A stretch of DNA of 64,000 nt from Alphaproteobacteria bacterium UBA6149 (GCA_002423155.1 DIUV01000048.1:1-64000), one strand, 5' to 3'; counted from the first letter of the stretch, positions 18,590 to 28,390 are shown. Numbers and translations are program-made. Notes: a model not told the origin generated them from the sequence alone.

Positions 18590-20224
18590 ATGAATGCTAT
18601 GGTACATACATTCCGTGAAATGGGGCAAGTAAAGTTGCTTGCTTTGGCGGCTGCGGCTTTGTTGCTGCTGGGACTTTTTATGTTTATGGCGATGCATAAT
18701 CCCACCCCGGCAATGTCGCCGCTTTATTCTAATGTTTCTTTGGAAGATAGTGGAAAAATTGTTGAAGAGTTAGAAAAAGCTAATACTCCTTATGAGCTGG
18801 CAGCTAACGGCACGCAAATTTTAGTTCCTGCTGATGAAGTGGCGCGTTTGCGTATAAAATTAGCGCAAGGTGGTATGCCTTCTAGTGGCTCTATGGTGGG
18901 TTATGAAGTGTTTGACAAGGGTGAAGCGCTGGGAACTTCTAATTTTGTGCTTGATTTAAATAAAATTCGTGCCTTAGAAGGTGAATTGGCGCGCACCATT
19001 ACCTCAATTACTAAAATAGAAACGGCGCGGGTGCATTTAGTAATGCCCAAAAAAGAGTTGTTTACGCGGGATAAGGTTGATCCGACTGCTTCGGTGGTGG
19101 TTAAATTGCGCGGTGTTAATGCGCTGGAAAAAAATGAAATAGCTGCGGTTAGACATTTGGTGGCAACTGCGGTTCCAGGATTAAAGCCAACCCGCATTAC
19201 TATAGTTGATAGTAAGGGTAGTTTGTTGGCTCGGGGGGTGGATGATGAAAATGACCCAGATGCAATTGCTGCGACCTCCGAAGAATTCCGGTTGAATTTT
19301 GAAAATAGAACTCGTGATATTGTTGAGCGTTTGTTGGAGCGTTCATTGGGAGCTGGTCGTGTTCGTGCTGAAGTGAATGCCGATATTGATTTTGATAGAG
19401 TAGTTACTAATTCAGAAACTTATGATCCGGAAGGTCAGGTTCCGCGTTCGGTACAAAATACGGAAGAGACTGAAAACTCTAATGATAAAGATGTGAATGC
19501 AAATGTTTCTGCTGGGCAAAATCTGCCAAATGCTAATCAGAATCAGGCGGGCACTACTTCGCAACGTAATACGAAGCGTACGGATGAGACTACTAACTAT
19601 GAAATCTCTAAAACCGTAGAAAATCATATCAAAGAAACTGGCACAGTTAATAAAATTTCAGTCGCGGTTTTGGTGGATGGAAACTATATCACTGATAAAA
19701 AAGGTGAAAAAACTTACGCTCCGCGTAGTGCCGCAGAATTGGCACAGATTGCTGCTTTAGTTAAATCTTCTATAGGCTTTGATGAAAAACGTGGCGATAA
19801 GGTAGAAGTGGTGAATATGAAGTTTGCCGTTAATGACGATATTTTAGAAGAAAGTCCTTTGGATTGGCTAAAAGGTAGCGTGGATAGCATTGTACAGACC
19901 TTGGTTTTGGGTGGTATTGCGGTATTGGTTATCTTGATGATTGTGCGTCCATTAGTATCTCGGGTGCTGGTTACTTCCGACGAAGAGCGCGAAGCAGAAG
20001 AGCAAGAGCGTGCTTTGTTGGGTGGTCCCGGCTTAATTGCTGGTCAGTTGGGCGATTTTAGCTTGGATGGTGAGGAGGATGATTTGTTAATCAGCTTAAA
20101 TAGTGTTCAAGGTGGTATAAAATCATCTAGTTACAAAAAGATAAATGAAATGATTGCTGAACATCCAGAGGAAACTTTAAACGTAATTCGCGGATGGGCA
20201 TTTACGAATACGCAACCACGTTAA
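18590..20224 (+). CDS. fliF: Flagellar MS-ring protein FliF
   Basis: FliF builds the MS ring in the inner membrane on which the flagellar rotor and export gate assemble. The 544-residue protein has one membrane span near residues 15-35 (LLALAAAALLLLGLFMF) and the periplasmic YscJ/FliF domain (PLYSNVSLEDSGKIVEEL, GSMVGYEVFDKGEALGTSNF). A low-complexity loop rich in Asn, Gln and Thr lies near 300-350, and a second span (LVLGGIAVLVILMIVRPL) precedes the cytoplasmic FliG-binding tail. I chose the ATG at 18590, behind AGGCGGAG, over the open frame from 18533. It leads the fliF-fliG-fliH-fliN set. Confidence 0.96.
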   Translation: MNAMVHTFREMGQVKLLALAAAALLLLGLFMFMAMHNPTPAMSPLYSNVSLEDSGKIVEELEKANTPYELAANGTQILVPADEVARLRIKLAQGGMPSSGSMVGYEVFDKGEALGTSNFVLDLNKIRALEGELARTITSITKIETARVHLVMPKKELFTRDKVDPTASVVVKLRGVNALEKNEIAAVRHLVATAVPGLKPTRITIVDSKGSLLARGVDDENDPDAIAATSEEFRLNFENRTRDIVERLLERSLGAGRVRAEVNADIDFDRVVTNSETYDPEGQVPRSVQNTEETENSNDKDVNANVSAGQNLPNANQNQAGTTSQRNTKRTDETTNYEISKTVENHIKETGTVNKISVAVLVDGNYITDKKGEKTYAPRSAAELAQIAALVKSSIGFDEKRGDKVEVVNMKFAVNDDILEESPLDWLKGSVDSIVQTLVLGGIAVLVILMIVRPLVSRVLVTSDEEREAEEQERALLGGPGLIAGQLGDFSLDGEEDDLLISLNSVQGGIKSSSYKKINEMIAEHPEETLNVIRGWAFTNTQPR

Positions 20225-20229
20225 TATAA

Positions 20230-20369
20230 CAGGTTGTTTGAAAAATGTTTATGTGAGGTAATTCTTTAGTATTTCTGCACGGAGAACCGCAGTGTAGCGT
20301 AGCTACATGAGATCTGAGTACAGAAAAACGTGAGAAATTACCCATAGAAATCGTTTTTCAAACAACCTG
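20230..20369. repeat. Nested palindromic element (140 bp) between fliF and fliG
   Basis: CAGGTTGTTTGAAAAA at 20230-20245 is the exact reverse complement of 20354-20369. Inside, GGTAATTCT/AGAAATTACC, TTTCTG/CAGAAA and GTAGC/GCTAC pair again, giving a multi-tier hairpin. It occupies almost all of the fliF-fliG gap and would be transcribed within the operon, where it could attenuate transcription or protect mRNA ends. Confidence 0.75.
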
Positions 20370-20404
20370 ATAACTAACTATAATTCAGATTAGGGAAGTA
20401 GAAC

Positions 20405-21433
20405 ATGGCAGAAGCTCCCATAGCTCGGGAAGATTATCGATTGCTTACTGGTATGCAAAAATCGGCTATTTTATTGATGGCGGTTGATGAGGCGAATGCT
20501 ACCAAAATATTTTCTATTATGGAAGATGACGAGATTAAAGACATGTCCAACGCCATGTCTAGCTTGGGTAGTATTAGTGCGGATACAATGGAGCGTTTAT
20601 TCTTAGAGTTTGTTGAAAGAATGGCAGCTTCGGGCGTGGTGATGGGAACTTATGAAAGTACCGAGAAACTGTTGCTCAAAGCTTTGGGTAAGGATCGGGT
20701 GGACTCTATTATGGAGGATATTCGTGGACCTGCTGGGCGTACTACTTGGGATAAATTGGGTAATGTTAATGAAGAAGTTCTGGCTAACTTCTTGAAAAAT
20801 GAGTATCCGCAAACTATTGCTTTAGTACTTACTAAATTAACTGCTGCTCATGCTGCACGAGTATTATCGGTATTAAACGATGATTTGGCTATGGAAGTCA
20901 TCATGCGGATGATTTCCATGGATTCAGTGAAAAAAGAGGTTCTTGAGGGGATTGAAAAAACTCTTCGGGTTGAGTTTATGAATAATCTTACCAAAATTCA
21001 GCGGCGTGATACGCATGAAGTTATGGCGGAAATATTCAATAACTTTGACCGTAACAATGAAGCCAAATTTATGAGTAAGTTAGAAGAACAGGCGGCGGAT
21101 GTGGCAGAGCATGTACGTTCGTTGATGTTTACTTTCGAGGATTTGTCCAAACTCGATACTGCGGGCATTCAGACTTTGCTACGAGTTATCGACAAAGACA
21201 AGTTGGGTACGGCATTGAAAGGTGCTTCGGCTACTATTAAAACTTTGTTCTTTAGTAATATGTCTGAGCGTGCATCGAAAATTCTGAATGAAGATATGGA
21301 GTCTATGGGACCAGTTCGCTTAAAAGATGTGGACGAGGCGCAAATGTATATTGTTACTACCGCTAAAAATCTAGCGGCTAAGGGTGACATTGTGATTGCG
21401 GATGCTAGTGGCGAAGATCAGATGGTATATTAA
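20405..21433 (+). CDS. fliG: Flagellar motor switch protein FliG
   Basis: FliG forms the rotor ring that meets the stator and transmits torque. The 342-residue protein has the normal three-domain layout. The N-terminal FliF-binding part begins with LLTGMQKSAILLMAVDE, a middle domain contains NEYPQTIALVLTKL, and the C-terminal torque domain contains VRSLMFTFEDLSKLD and RASKILNEDMESMGPVR. A ribosome site (GGGAAGTAGAAC) precedes the ATG. Its last base is shared with the following FliH-like start. Confidence 0.97.
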   Translation: MAEAPIAREDYRLLTGMQKSAILLMAVDEANATKIFSIMEDDEIKDMSNAMSSLGSISADTMERLFLEFVERMAASGVVMGTYESTEKLLLKALGKDRVDSIMEDIRGPAGRTTWDKLGNVNEEVLANFLKNEYPQTIALVLTKLTAAHAARVLSVLNDDLAMEVIMRMISMDSVKKEVLEGIEKTLRVEFMNNLTKIQRRDTHEVMAEIFNNFDRNNEAKFMSKLEEQAADVAEHVRSLMFTFEDLSKLDTAGIQTLLRVIDKDKLGTALKGASATIKTLFFSNMSERASKILNEDMESMGPVRLKDVDEAQMYIVTTAKNLAAKGDIVIADASGEDQMVY

Positions 21434-22221
21434 TGAAACCGAGCATTTTTGCCAATTCTTTGCCATCTAAGCGGTTCGATTTTTTCGCGCTGCGTGATTT
21501 TAATGTGGTTTCTGATTGTGATGAAGTTGAAGAAGTTATTGTAGATGAAATTGAGGAGGTTGCGCCGCCACCGCCGGAACCTGTTTTTTATAGTCAACTA
21601 GAAGTTGATAGGATGTTAGAAAAGGCCAAACAGGAGGCGCACGCAGAATTTTTTGCTCAAGCAGTGGAAAAGGCTGGTTTAGATGAAGAAAAATTAGAGC
21701 AGGCGTTACTTTTAGGAATAGAAGCAATGCGGGCGCAGTTGCAGAATTTTCAGGCAGAATATCATAGTTCAGTAAAAGCAAAACATGCAGAATTAGTGGA
21801 GCTGGGATTATTGGTCGCCAAAAAACTGGCAGGTTCTGCGTTGGAGAAGAATCCCACTGCGGCAATTGAGGATATGTTGTCTTCTTGTTTACCATTATTG
21901 CTAAAAAAACCTAAAATAGTCCTGACTATGCATCCAACTACTTTGAAGTTGTTTAATAAAAAGGCAAAAAATATTTTAGAAAATAAGGGTTTTGAGGGTA
22001 TTTTAAATATTGAATCTTCGGATGATTTGTTAGCTAGCGATTGTCGAATTAACTGGGGTGATGGGCAGGCGGAGAAAAATAGTCAAGCTTTATGGCAAGA
22101 TATTCTTAAGTTATTGGGACATTGTCCTCCCAATATAACCGCCCCAGAAGCTATAAATGTCAAAAAATCTAAAAACCCTGAAGAAAATATAAATGCCAAA
22201 GAAAATATAAACGATAATTAA
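21433..22221 (+). CDS. fliH: FliH-like flagellar export regulator
   Basis: The 262-residue product fits FliH, the dimeric stator-like regulator of the export ATPase FliI. It has an acidic N-terminus with a Pro run (EEVAPPPPEP), a long helical middle (LEVDRMLEKAKQEAHAEFFA and on) and a C-terminal domain with ELGLLVAKKLAGSALEKNP, which matches the FliH/HrpE core. The order fliG-fliH-fliN agrees. fliI is not in the window. The tail repeats Asn/Lys/Glu (NINAKENIN). Sequence is weakly conserved in this family, so the call leans on order. Confidence 0.75.
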   Translation: MKPSIFANSLPSKRFDFFALRDFNVVSDCDEVEEVIVDEIEEVAPPPPEPVFYSQLEVDRMLEKAKQEAHAEFFAQAVEKAGLDEEKLEQALLLGIEAMRAQLQNFQAEYHSSVKAKHAELVELGLLVAKKLAGSALEKNPTAAIEDMLSSCLPLLLKKPKIVLTMHPTTLKLFNKKAKNILENKGFEGILNIESSDDLLASDCRINWGDGQAEKNSQALWQDILKLLGHCPPNITAPEAINVKKSKNPEENINAKENINDN

Positions 22222-22238
22222 TATTAAGGAGTAATCTT

Positions 22239-22526
22239 ATGTCTGACGATTTTGCTAATATACTATCGGGTGATAGCGATTATATCTCCCTCGAAGCGGT
22301 GCAGGATATTCCTATTCAGATTTCGGTAGTGCTCGGCAAAACTTCAATGCCCGTTAGCCAATTATTGAAACTCGGACGCGGTACCGTAGTTGAGTTAGAT
22401 AAAAAAGTTGGGGAACCAATTGATATTTATGTAAATAATCGCATTGTTGCTCGTGGAGAGGTGGTGGTAGTAGAAGACCGTATCGGGATTACGATGACGG
22501 AAATTATTAAACCAGATAAGAAATAG
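22239..22526 (+). CDS. fliN: Flagellar motor switch protein FliN
   Basis: FliN is part of the C ring that sets rotation direction and helps recruit export substrates. The 95-residue protein is essentially one SpoA/C-ring domain: DIPIQISVVLGKTSMPV, LLKLGRGTVVELDK, GEPIDIYVNNRIVARGEVVV and a final RIGITMTEI. AAGGAG lies 8 bases ahead of the ATG. It follows the FliH-like gene by 17 bases. A large palindromic repeat follows before flbD. Confidence 0.95.
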   Translation: MSDDFANILSGDSDYISLEAVQDIPIQISVVLGKTSMPVSQLLKLGRGTVVELDKKVGEPIDIYVNNRIVARGEVVVVEDRIGITMTEIIKPDKK

Positions 22527-22539
22527 GAAATTATAAAAA

Positions 22540-22764
22540 ATACTGTAATAAACGACAATATTATTAATATTATTAAGTTGTTGGGTTCTATGTTAAAAAC
22601 ACTCTCTCCATCGTCATCCCCGCTTAAAGAGCGGGGATGACGATGGAGAACATTGATATATATATAAATAAATTTAATTGGACAGTAGTGCGTCTGCACG
22701 GGAATGACGATGGAGAGTGTTGAAATATATAAATATACTGTTGTTAATAATACTGTCGTGTAGA
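22540..22764. repeat. Composite palindromic repeat between fliN and flbD
   Basis: TCTCCATCGTCATCCCCGC and its complement GCGGGGATGACGATGGAGA form a hairpin at about 22605-22648. A second half-copy (GGGAATGACGATGGAGAGTG) lies near 22701. The end TTGTTAATAATACTGTCGTG (22741-22760) is the reverse complement of the boundary motif seen at 53937 and, with small changes, at 35973 and 30829. The repeat separates fliN from flbD by 324 bases, with no gene between. Confidence 0.7.
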
Positions 22765-22850
22765 ATAGTTTAATTGATTAAATCTCTGGGCAGTTAAAAC
22801 CACTATAAACTCTTTAAAAAAAGAGTTGAAAATAAAAAAGGAAAAAAGAA

Positions 22851-24188
22851 ATGCGCCTGATGATTGTCGGGGACTTAAAGGGTCAGATTGGAGCTGCGAG
22901 CCGCATTGTGCGTAATCGCGGAGCGAAGGTAACGCAAGTGGATAATATTGCTTTGGCGTTTGACTGTTTGTGCGCTGGTCATGGGGCGGATTTGTTAATG
23001 GTTGATGTTCAACAAGATATTGATAAATTATCACAATTATTGCGAACGGAGCGTATTAATGTGCCCATAGTTGCTTGTGGGGTGAACGTAGATGCCAAAA
23101 CCGCAGCCGATGCTATTCGTGCTGGTGCGCAAGAATATATTCCCCTACCTCCAGATGAAGAATTAATTGCGGCCGTGTTAGAAGCCATAGCCGAAGAAAG
23201 TAATAATGTGATTTTTGCCTCCAAAGCTATGCAAGAGGTAATAAAACTTGCCGACCAGGTGGCCACGTCGCCAGCCAGTGTGCTGATTACGGGTGAATCG
23301 GGTACGGGTAAGGAAGTTATTGCGCGTTATATTCATGCAAAATCCAGTCGGGCAGCGCAGATATTTATATCCTTAAACTGTGCGGCAATTCCTGAGAATT
23401 TATTGGAATCCGAGCTGTTTGGGCATGAAAAGGGCGCTTTTACTGGAGCAGCAGCGCGGCGGATTGGTAAGTTTGAAGAAGCGAATAAAGGAACCTTGTT
23501 GCTGGATGAAATCAGCGAGATGGATATTCGTTTGCAGTCTAAATTATTACGTGCCGTACAAGAGCGGGTGATTGATAGGGTAGGGGGAAATACTCCCGTG
23601 AAGGTGGATATTCGTATTTTGGCAACCAGCAACCGTGATTTATTGAGTGAAGTACAAAAAGGTAATTTCCGTGAAGATTTATATTTTCGTTTGAATGTGA
23701 TTAATATAAATATTCCTCCTTTGCGTGAACGACCAGAGGATATTATCCTTTTAGGACAGCACTTTATTGATAAATATTCTCAAGCTAATGCTATTGCTAC
23801 ACGCAAACTTTCGGCAGCTGCGATGCAGAAAATGCAAAATTATCGTTGGCCGGGCAATGTACGAGAATTAGAAAATTTGATGCATCGTGCAGTTTTGATG
23901 GCGCAAGAGTCAGAGATTGAGGCGGCGGCAATTAATATTGTTAGCGATGCTGGGCAAAATATTCCTCAAGCAGCAAGCAGAGCAGCGGAAGTTGCGCCGA
24001 GTCATAATCAATATCAAACATCGGATTTTACGCCTTTAGTGGGGCAAACGGTGGCGGATGTGGAGCGTGAGTTGATTTTATGTACGTTAAGCCATTGTTT
24101 AGGCAATCGTACCCATGCTTCTAATATATTAGGAATTTCTATCCGTACCCTGCGGAATAAATTAAAAATTTATGGACAAGCTGAATGA
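22851..24188 (+). CDS. flbD: Sigma54-dependent flagellar regulator, FlbD-like
   Basis: The 445-residue protein is an NtrC-family activator of RNA polymerase-sigma54. The N-terminal receiver-like domain (1-115) keeps Asp52 (LMVDVQ) but only one acidic residue near the start, so phosphorylation is doubtful, as in Caulobacter FlbD. The AAA+ domain has Walker A GESGTGKE, GAFTGA for sigma54 contact, and LLLDEISEMD. A Fis-type helix-turn-helix (THASNILGISIRTLRNKL) ends the protein. Within a flagellar operon this is the expected class II/III flagellar gene activator. It overlaps flhA by 4 bases (ATGA). Confidence 0.9.
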   Translation: MRLMIVGDLKGQIGAASRIVRNRGAKVTQVDNIALAFDCLCAGHGADLLMVDVQQDIDKLSQLLRTERINVPIVACGVNVDAKTAADAIRAGAQEYIPLPPDEELIAAVLEAIAEESNNVIFASKAMQEVIKLADQVATSPASVLITGESGTGKEVIARYIHAKSSRAAQIFISLNCAAIPENLLESELFGHEKGAFTGAAARRIGKFEEANKGTLLLDEISEMDIRLQSKLLRAVQERVIDRVGGNTPVKVDIRILATSNRDLLSEVQKGNFREDLYFRLNVININIPPLRERPEDIILLGQHFIDKYSQANAIATRKLSAAAMQKMQNYRWPGNVRELENLMHRAVLMAQESEIEAAAINIVSDAGQNIPQAASRAAEVAPSHNQYQTSDFTPLVGQTVADVERELILCTLSHCLGNRTHASNILGISIRTLRNKLKIYGQAE

Positions 24189-26344
24189 ATGAAGCCGTAA
24201 AAACCGCCGCACCGTTTAATAATTTTGGTTTTAACCGAATGAATATTTTATGGCGTCCAGATATTGCCTTTGCCCTAGGGGTAGTGGGAATTTTGATGGT
24301 ATTGCTGGTACCTGTACCTAAATGGTTTTTGGACTTTTTATTGGGTATTTCTATCACTATTTCGGTATTGATTTTGATGACGGTGATGTTTGTCGAAAAG
24401 CCGCTGAATTTAAGCTCTTTTCCAACGGTATTATTGATTTCCACCATGTTGCGACTCTCACTTAATATTGCTTCAACGCGCTTGGTTTTGGGGCATGGGC
24501 ATGAGGGAACCGCATCGGCTGGACATGTTATTGAGGCATTCGGAAAATTCGTAATGGGTGGCTCGGTATTGATTGGGGCAATTATTTTCGCCATTCTAAC
24601 CATTATCAACTTCGTGGTTATCACCAAAGGTTCGGGGCGCATTGCCGAGGTTTCTGCGCGGTTTAGTTTAGATGCAATGCCGGGAAAACAAATGGCGATT
24701 GATGCGGATTTATCCGCAGGAATGATTGACGAAGATACTGCGCGCAAGCGGCGCAAAGAGTTAGAAGATGAAAGTACCTTTTTTGGTTCGATGGATGGGG
24801 CGAGTAAATTCGTACGTGGAGATGCGATTGCAGGCTTATTGATTACCTTTATTAACTTTATTGGCGGTATTATTATTGGTACGGTCATGCATGGTCTGAC
24901 TTTTAAGCAAGCGCTTGAAACTTATGCTATTTTAACGATTGGTGATGGTCTGGTTTCGCAAATTCCTGCTTTGATTGTTTCGACCGCTGCGGGTCTTTTG
25001 GTTACTAAGGCTGGGGTTGCTGGTTCAGCAGAAAAAGCGGTGATTGGGCAATTAGGGCGTTTTCCTGCGGCGATTGGTTTGACTAGCTTTTTGCTAGCTT
25101 CAATTGCTTTGATGCCGGGGATTCCCAAGGCTCCTTTTTTATTCATTGCGGTGAGTGTGGGTTTAATTGCTTGGTGGGTGAAGCGCAATCCTGCTTTGCA
25201 AGATGGAGAAACTAGCAAGCGTATTGCTATGGGCGGGCATAGTTATGCTGGTGGTGAAAATCTTCCGGTGCAGTTGGATGAAAACGGTAAGCCTATGCCA
25301 GCACCAGCGGCAGAAGATTTGGCAGAAGTGTTGAAATTGGATACGCTGCGTTTAGAATTGGGTTATGGTTTGTTGCCGTTGATTAATTATCAAAAAGGGC
25401 ATCGCCTGACCGAACAAATCAAGGCATTGCGTAAACAAGTGGCGCGTGAGTTGGGCTTTATTATGCCACCTGTGCGGATTCAGGATAATATGCAGCTGCC
25501 TGCTAATAGCTATGTGGTAAAGGTGAAGGAAATGGAAGCTGGGCGCGGAGAAATTCGCCCTGATATGCTTTTGGTGATGGATCCTAGTGGCAATAAAATT
25601 AATTTACCGGGAGAAGAGACGATAGAGCCGACTTTTGGTTTGCCCGCTATGTGGATAAATGAAACTTACCGTGAAGAGGCTTTGTTTCGTAATCTCACCG
25701 TGGTGGATCCGCCGACAGTTATTACTACCCATTTGACCGAGTTGGTGAAGCATAATCTTTCTGAGTTGTTGTCTTATGCCGAAACTCAGAAATTACTGGA
25801 TGATTTGGGGCAGGATCAGCAAAAACTTATTGCCGAGACGATTCCTTCGCAGATTTCTATGGGTGGTGTGCAGCGTGTGTTGCAGAATTTGTTGGCAGAA
25901 GGAGTATCTATCCGCGATCTTTCAACTATTTTGGAGGCTATCGCCGAGGCTTCTCGCGTTACTCAAAATGTGCTGATGGTTACCGAGCATGTGCGTACCC
26001 GTTTGGCGCGGCAAATTAGCCATGCGGTTACTTGTGAAGAAGGGTATATCCCAATTATTGCTATGTCACCTACTTGGGAGCAGACTTTTGTGGAGTCTTT
26101 ATCAGGTGATGGTGAAGAACGCAGTTTGAACTTGGCACCAACGAAGATTCAAGAATTTATTACGGCGATTCGTAATGTTTTTGACCAACAAAATATGAGT
26201 GGTGAAAACCCAATTTTATTAACCAGCCCGATTATTCGTCCTTATGTACGCTCGATTGTTGAACGTTTCCGCGCCAATACCGCGGTGATGTCACAAAATG
26301 AAATTCATACACGGGCGAAAATCAAGACTTTGGGGCAGTTGTAG
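24185..26344 (+). CDS. flhA: Flagellar export gate protein FlhA
   Basis: FlhA is the large inner-membrane component of the flagellar type III export gate. The 719-residue protein has about eight membrane spans in the first half and the FHIPEP-family signature region (TMLRLSLNIASTRLVL, GRIAEVSARFSLDAMPGKQM). A large cytoplasmic domain binds chaperone-substrate complexes, with GGVQRVLQNLLAEGVSIRDL near 570. Length is normal. It overlaps flbD at ATGA and ends before a terminator, so the operon stops here; flhB, fliP, fliQ and fliR are elsewhere. Confidence 0.97.
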   Translation: MNEAVKTAAPFNNFGFNRMNILWRPDIAFALGVVGILMVLLVPVPKWFLDFLLGISITISVLILMTVMFVEKPLNLSSFPTVLLISTMLRLSLNIASTRLVLGHGHEGTASAGHVIEAFGKFVMGGSVLIGAIIFAILTIINFVVITKGSGRIAEVSARFSLDAMPGKQMAIDADLSAGMIDEDTARKRRKELEDESTFFGSMDGASKFVRGDAIAGLLITFINFIGGIIIGTVMHGLTFKQALETYAILTIGDGLVSQIPALIVSTAAGLLVTKAGVAGSAEKAVIGQLGRFPAAIGLTSFLLASIALMPGIPKAPFLFIAVSVGLIAWWVKRNPALQDGETSKRIAMGGHSYAGGENLPVQLDENGKPMPAPAAEDLAEVLKLDTLRLELGYGLLPLINYQKGHRLTEQIKALRKQVARELGFIMPPVRIQDNMQLPANSYVVKVKEMEAGRGEIRPDMLLVMDPSGNKINLPGEETIEPTFGLPAMWINETYREEALFRNLTVVDPPTVITTHLTELVKHNLSELLSYAETQKLLDDLGQDQQKLIAETIPSQISMGGVQRVLQNLLAEGVSIRDLSTILEAIAEASRVTQNVLMVTEHVRTRLARQISHAVTCEEGYIPIIAMSPTWEQTFVESLSGDGEERSLNLAPTKIQEFITAIRNVFDQQNMSGENPILLTSPIIRPYVRSIVERFRANTAVMSQNEIHTRAKIKTLGQL

Positions 26345-26354
26345 ATAAAATATT

Positions 26355-26396
26355 GAAAAAAGCCCCCACGCTTTTGAGGTGTGGAGGCTTTTTTGC
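26355..26396. terminator. Bidirectional terminator after flhA
   Basis: AAAAAAGCCCCCACG and GTGTGGAGGCTTTTTT pair around a short loop. It serves flhA on the plus strand and the convergent unknown gene on the minus strand. Confidence 0.85.
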
Positions 26397-26400
26397 CGTT

Positions 26401-26805
26401 TTATCCCTTCCAATTGAAGGTAAAAATGGTTTGTTGATTTATGGCATCATAATCCGCCCAATATTCACAATTGGAGCGGTTTATATAGGTAAAAAAACAA
26501 ATCGCAGATATTTCTTCGCGCAATTTAATTTTTTTATCAGTCAGTTTTGCAATGTAGATGGTCTTGTCATCTGACTGAATATTCAGAACTTTTCCAGCAA
26601 GATCATATAACACAAACATCTTGCAAAAAGCATTGCCATTTTGTGCCCCATGAAAAGTTAGTTCGGATTTATCGGTCCGCATTTCGTAATCATGCTGACC
26701 ATCAAATAGCAAAACCGCATTGTTGCTAGGAATTAAGAAATTCCATACGTCATATTTTGTTTCTGCTGTTTGAAAACCAATAAAAAATTTGTCGATTCGA
26801 GCCAT
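26401..26805 (-). CDS. Unknown protein, 134 residues
   Basis: No family is recognised. The product has no signal peptide or membrane span, and is rich in aromatic residues and beta-like segments (AVLLFDGQHDYEMRTDKSEL, FCKMFVLYDLAGKVLNIQ). It may be a small beta-structured protein. It is a single-gene unit whose stop abuts the shared terminator with flhA. The ATG at 26805 follows AGGAGC, a good ribosome site. Confidence 0.65.
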   Translation of the reverse strand: MARIDKFFIGFQTAETKYDVWNFLIPSNNAVLLFDGQHDYEMRTDKSELTFHGAQNGNAFCKMFVLYDLAGKVLNIQSDDKTIYIAKLTDKKIKLREEISAICFFTYINRSNCEYWADYDAINQQTIFTFNWKG

Positions 26806-26978
26806 ATAGTGCTCCTAAAAAATGCGCCCTTTTAGAAAAAAAGGTCGCGAATGAGAAAAAGGTTTTTTGTTAAAAAACTTCCCGATAAATATTATGTGTG
26901 TACATAATTTAGACCAAATATAGTCAATTAACGGGGTGATATTATAATTTTGGTGGGGAAAAGCAAATTTATTTTTTA

Positions 26979-27058
26979 TGAATAATACTGTCCGATTAAA
27001 ATATACATATATATCAGCACTCTCCGTCGTCAGGGATGACGACGGAGAGTTGTTTTAA
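26979..27058. repeat. Palindromic repeat downstream of metK
   Basis: CTCTCCGTCGTCA and TGACGACGGAGAG form a perfect 13-bp stem around a short loop. To the left is AATACTGTCCGATTAAAAT, a boundary motif shared with other copies (TAATTGGACAGTA). It directly follows the metK stop on the minus strand and may end or stabilise the transcript. Confidence 0.7.
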
Positions 27059-28255
27059 CTACCACATGAAATGTTCTTTTAATTTATCCACTAAGTCTAG
27101 TTTCTCCCACGAAAAACTGCCATCTGCTCCTGCTTCGCGACCGAAATGTCCGTAGGCGGCGGTTTTGGCGTAGATGGGTTTGTTTAGTCCTAGATGTTCG
27201 CGGATTCCGCGGGGGGAAAGATCCATTAATTCTAATAATATAGTTTCAATTTTTTGCTCATCCACTCGCGCAGTGCCGTTGGTGTTTACATAAAAAGAAG
27301 TAGGATGCGAAACGCCAATTGCATAAGAAATCTGGATAGTGCAGCGACTTGCTAATTTCGCCGCCACCACGTTTTTTGCCAGATAACGGGCAGCATAAGC
27401 AGCTGAACGATCTACTTTTGTGGGGTCTTTACCCGAAAAAGCACCGCCGCCATGCGGAGAAGAGCCGCCGTAAGTATCGACAATAATTTTGCGCCCGGTC
27501 AAGCCTGCATCACCATCGGGACCGCCAATTACGAATTTTCCTGTGGGGTTTACGTAAAATTTAGCATCTTTGCACCAGCCTTCGGGTAATACGGCAAGTA
27601 CTTCTTTTTGTACTATTTCTTTGATGCGTTCTTGCGAAACATCTTCTTTATGCTGGGTAGAAACCACAATTGCATCGGCACGCACTGGTTTTCCATTGGC
27701 ATAAACCAGGCTCACCTGGCTTTTGGCATCAGGCCCTAGTTCAGGATAGGCGCCGCTATGGCGGCCTTTCGCAAGATTTAACAATATATTATTGGCATAA
27801 CAAATAGGAGCCGGCATGAATTGTTCGGTTTCATCACAAGCAAAACCAAACATAATTCCTTGGTCACCTGCGCCTTCGTCTTTATTGTCACCTGCATCTA
27901 CGCCCATGGCAATATCGGCGGATTGTTCGTGTAGCAAATTAACAATTTTAAGATTTTTCCAGTGGAAGCCTTCTTGGTCATAGCCAATTTCGCGCACTTT
28001 TTCGCGTACTAATTCTTCTACACGTTCTTTAGTTAGCACTTCTGCACCGCGGATTTCACCTGCTACGGTTACATGGTTAGTGGTTGCCAGAACTTCTGCC
28101 GCGCAACGCGCTTGCGGGTTATGTGCAAGTGCTGCGTCTAGCAAAGTGTCGGAAATTTGGTCACATAATTTATCGGGATGTCCTTCCGATACGGATTCGG
28201 AAGTGAAAATATAGCTTCTGCGCCCCACGCGGCGGTCTTTTTCATATAGTAACAT
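27059..28255 (-). CDS. metK: S-adenosylmethionine synthase
   Basis: MetK makes S-adenosylmethionine from methionine and ATP. The 398-residue protein has the family blocks [28 protein letters not shown] and [13 protein letters not shown], plus the Gly-rich [16 protein letters not shown]. The open frame runs far upstream, but GGAG lies about 10 bases ahead of the ATG at 28255 and the protein then begins like its family, with a short extra basic segment ([10 protein letters not shown]). The extra upstream frame passes through the structured leader and is rejected. Confidence 0.96.
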   Translation of the reverse strand: MLLYEKDRRVGRRSYIFTSESVSEGHPDKLCDQISDTLLDAALAHNPQARCAAEVLATTNHVTVAGEIRGAEVLTKERVEELVREKVREIGYDQEGFHWKNLKIVNLLHEQSADIAMGVDAGDNKDEGAGDQGIMFGFACDETEQFMPAPICYANNILLNLAKGRHSGAYPELGPDAKSQVSLVYANGKPVRADAIVVSTQHKEDVSQERIKEIVQKEVLAVLPEGWCKDAKFYVNPTGKFVIGGPDGDAGLTGRKIIVDTYGGSSPHGGGAFSGKDPTKVDRSAAYAARYLAKNVVAAKLASRCTIQISYAIGVSHPTSFYVNTNGTARVDEQKIETILLELMDLSPRGIREHLGLNKPIYAKTAAYGHFGREAGADGSFSWEKLDLVDKLKEHFMW

Positions 28256-28390
28256 TACACGTCTCCATTTTTGTCTGTTTATGGTGACGTGGGAACGTGA
28301 GTTAAACCCACGAACCGTGCTTAGTCCGAATATGTCTGTCAAGCACGAGAAATCCCCACATCCAGTTTTTTTATAATTATATAAAACTGA
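28256..28390 (-). promoter_or_regulatory. Structured metK 5' leader, candidate regulatory RNA
   Basis: Three hairpins can form in the region just before metK: 28288-28293 with 28307-28312 (CGTGGG/CCCACG), 28316-28322 with 28341-28347 (CGTGCTT/AAGCACG), and 28363-28369 with 28383-28389 (CAGTTTT/AAAACTG). metK is often controlled by SAM-sensing RNAs. I could not match this leader to SAM-II, SAM/SAH or SAM-V consensus features, so a riboswitch role is only a candidate. Confidence 0.45.

Noticed and set aside
28256..28390. Naming the metK leader as a SAM-II riboswitch
   Set aside because: The expected pseudoknot and conserved core of SAM-II could not be matched by eye, so it is left as an unnamed candidate.
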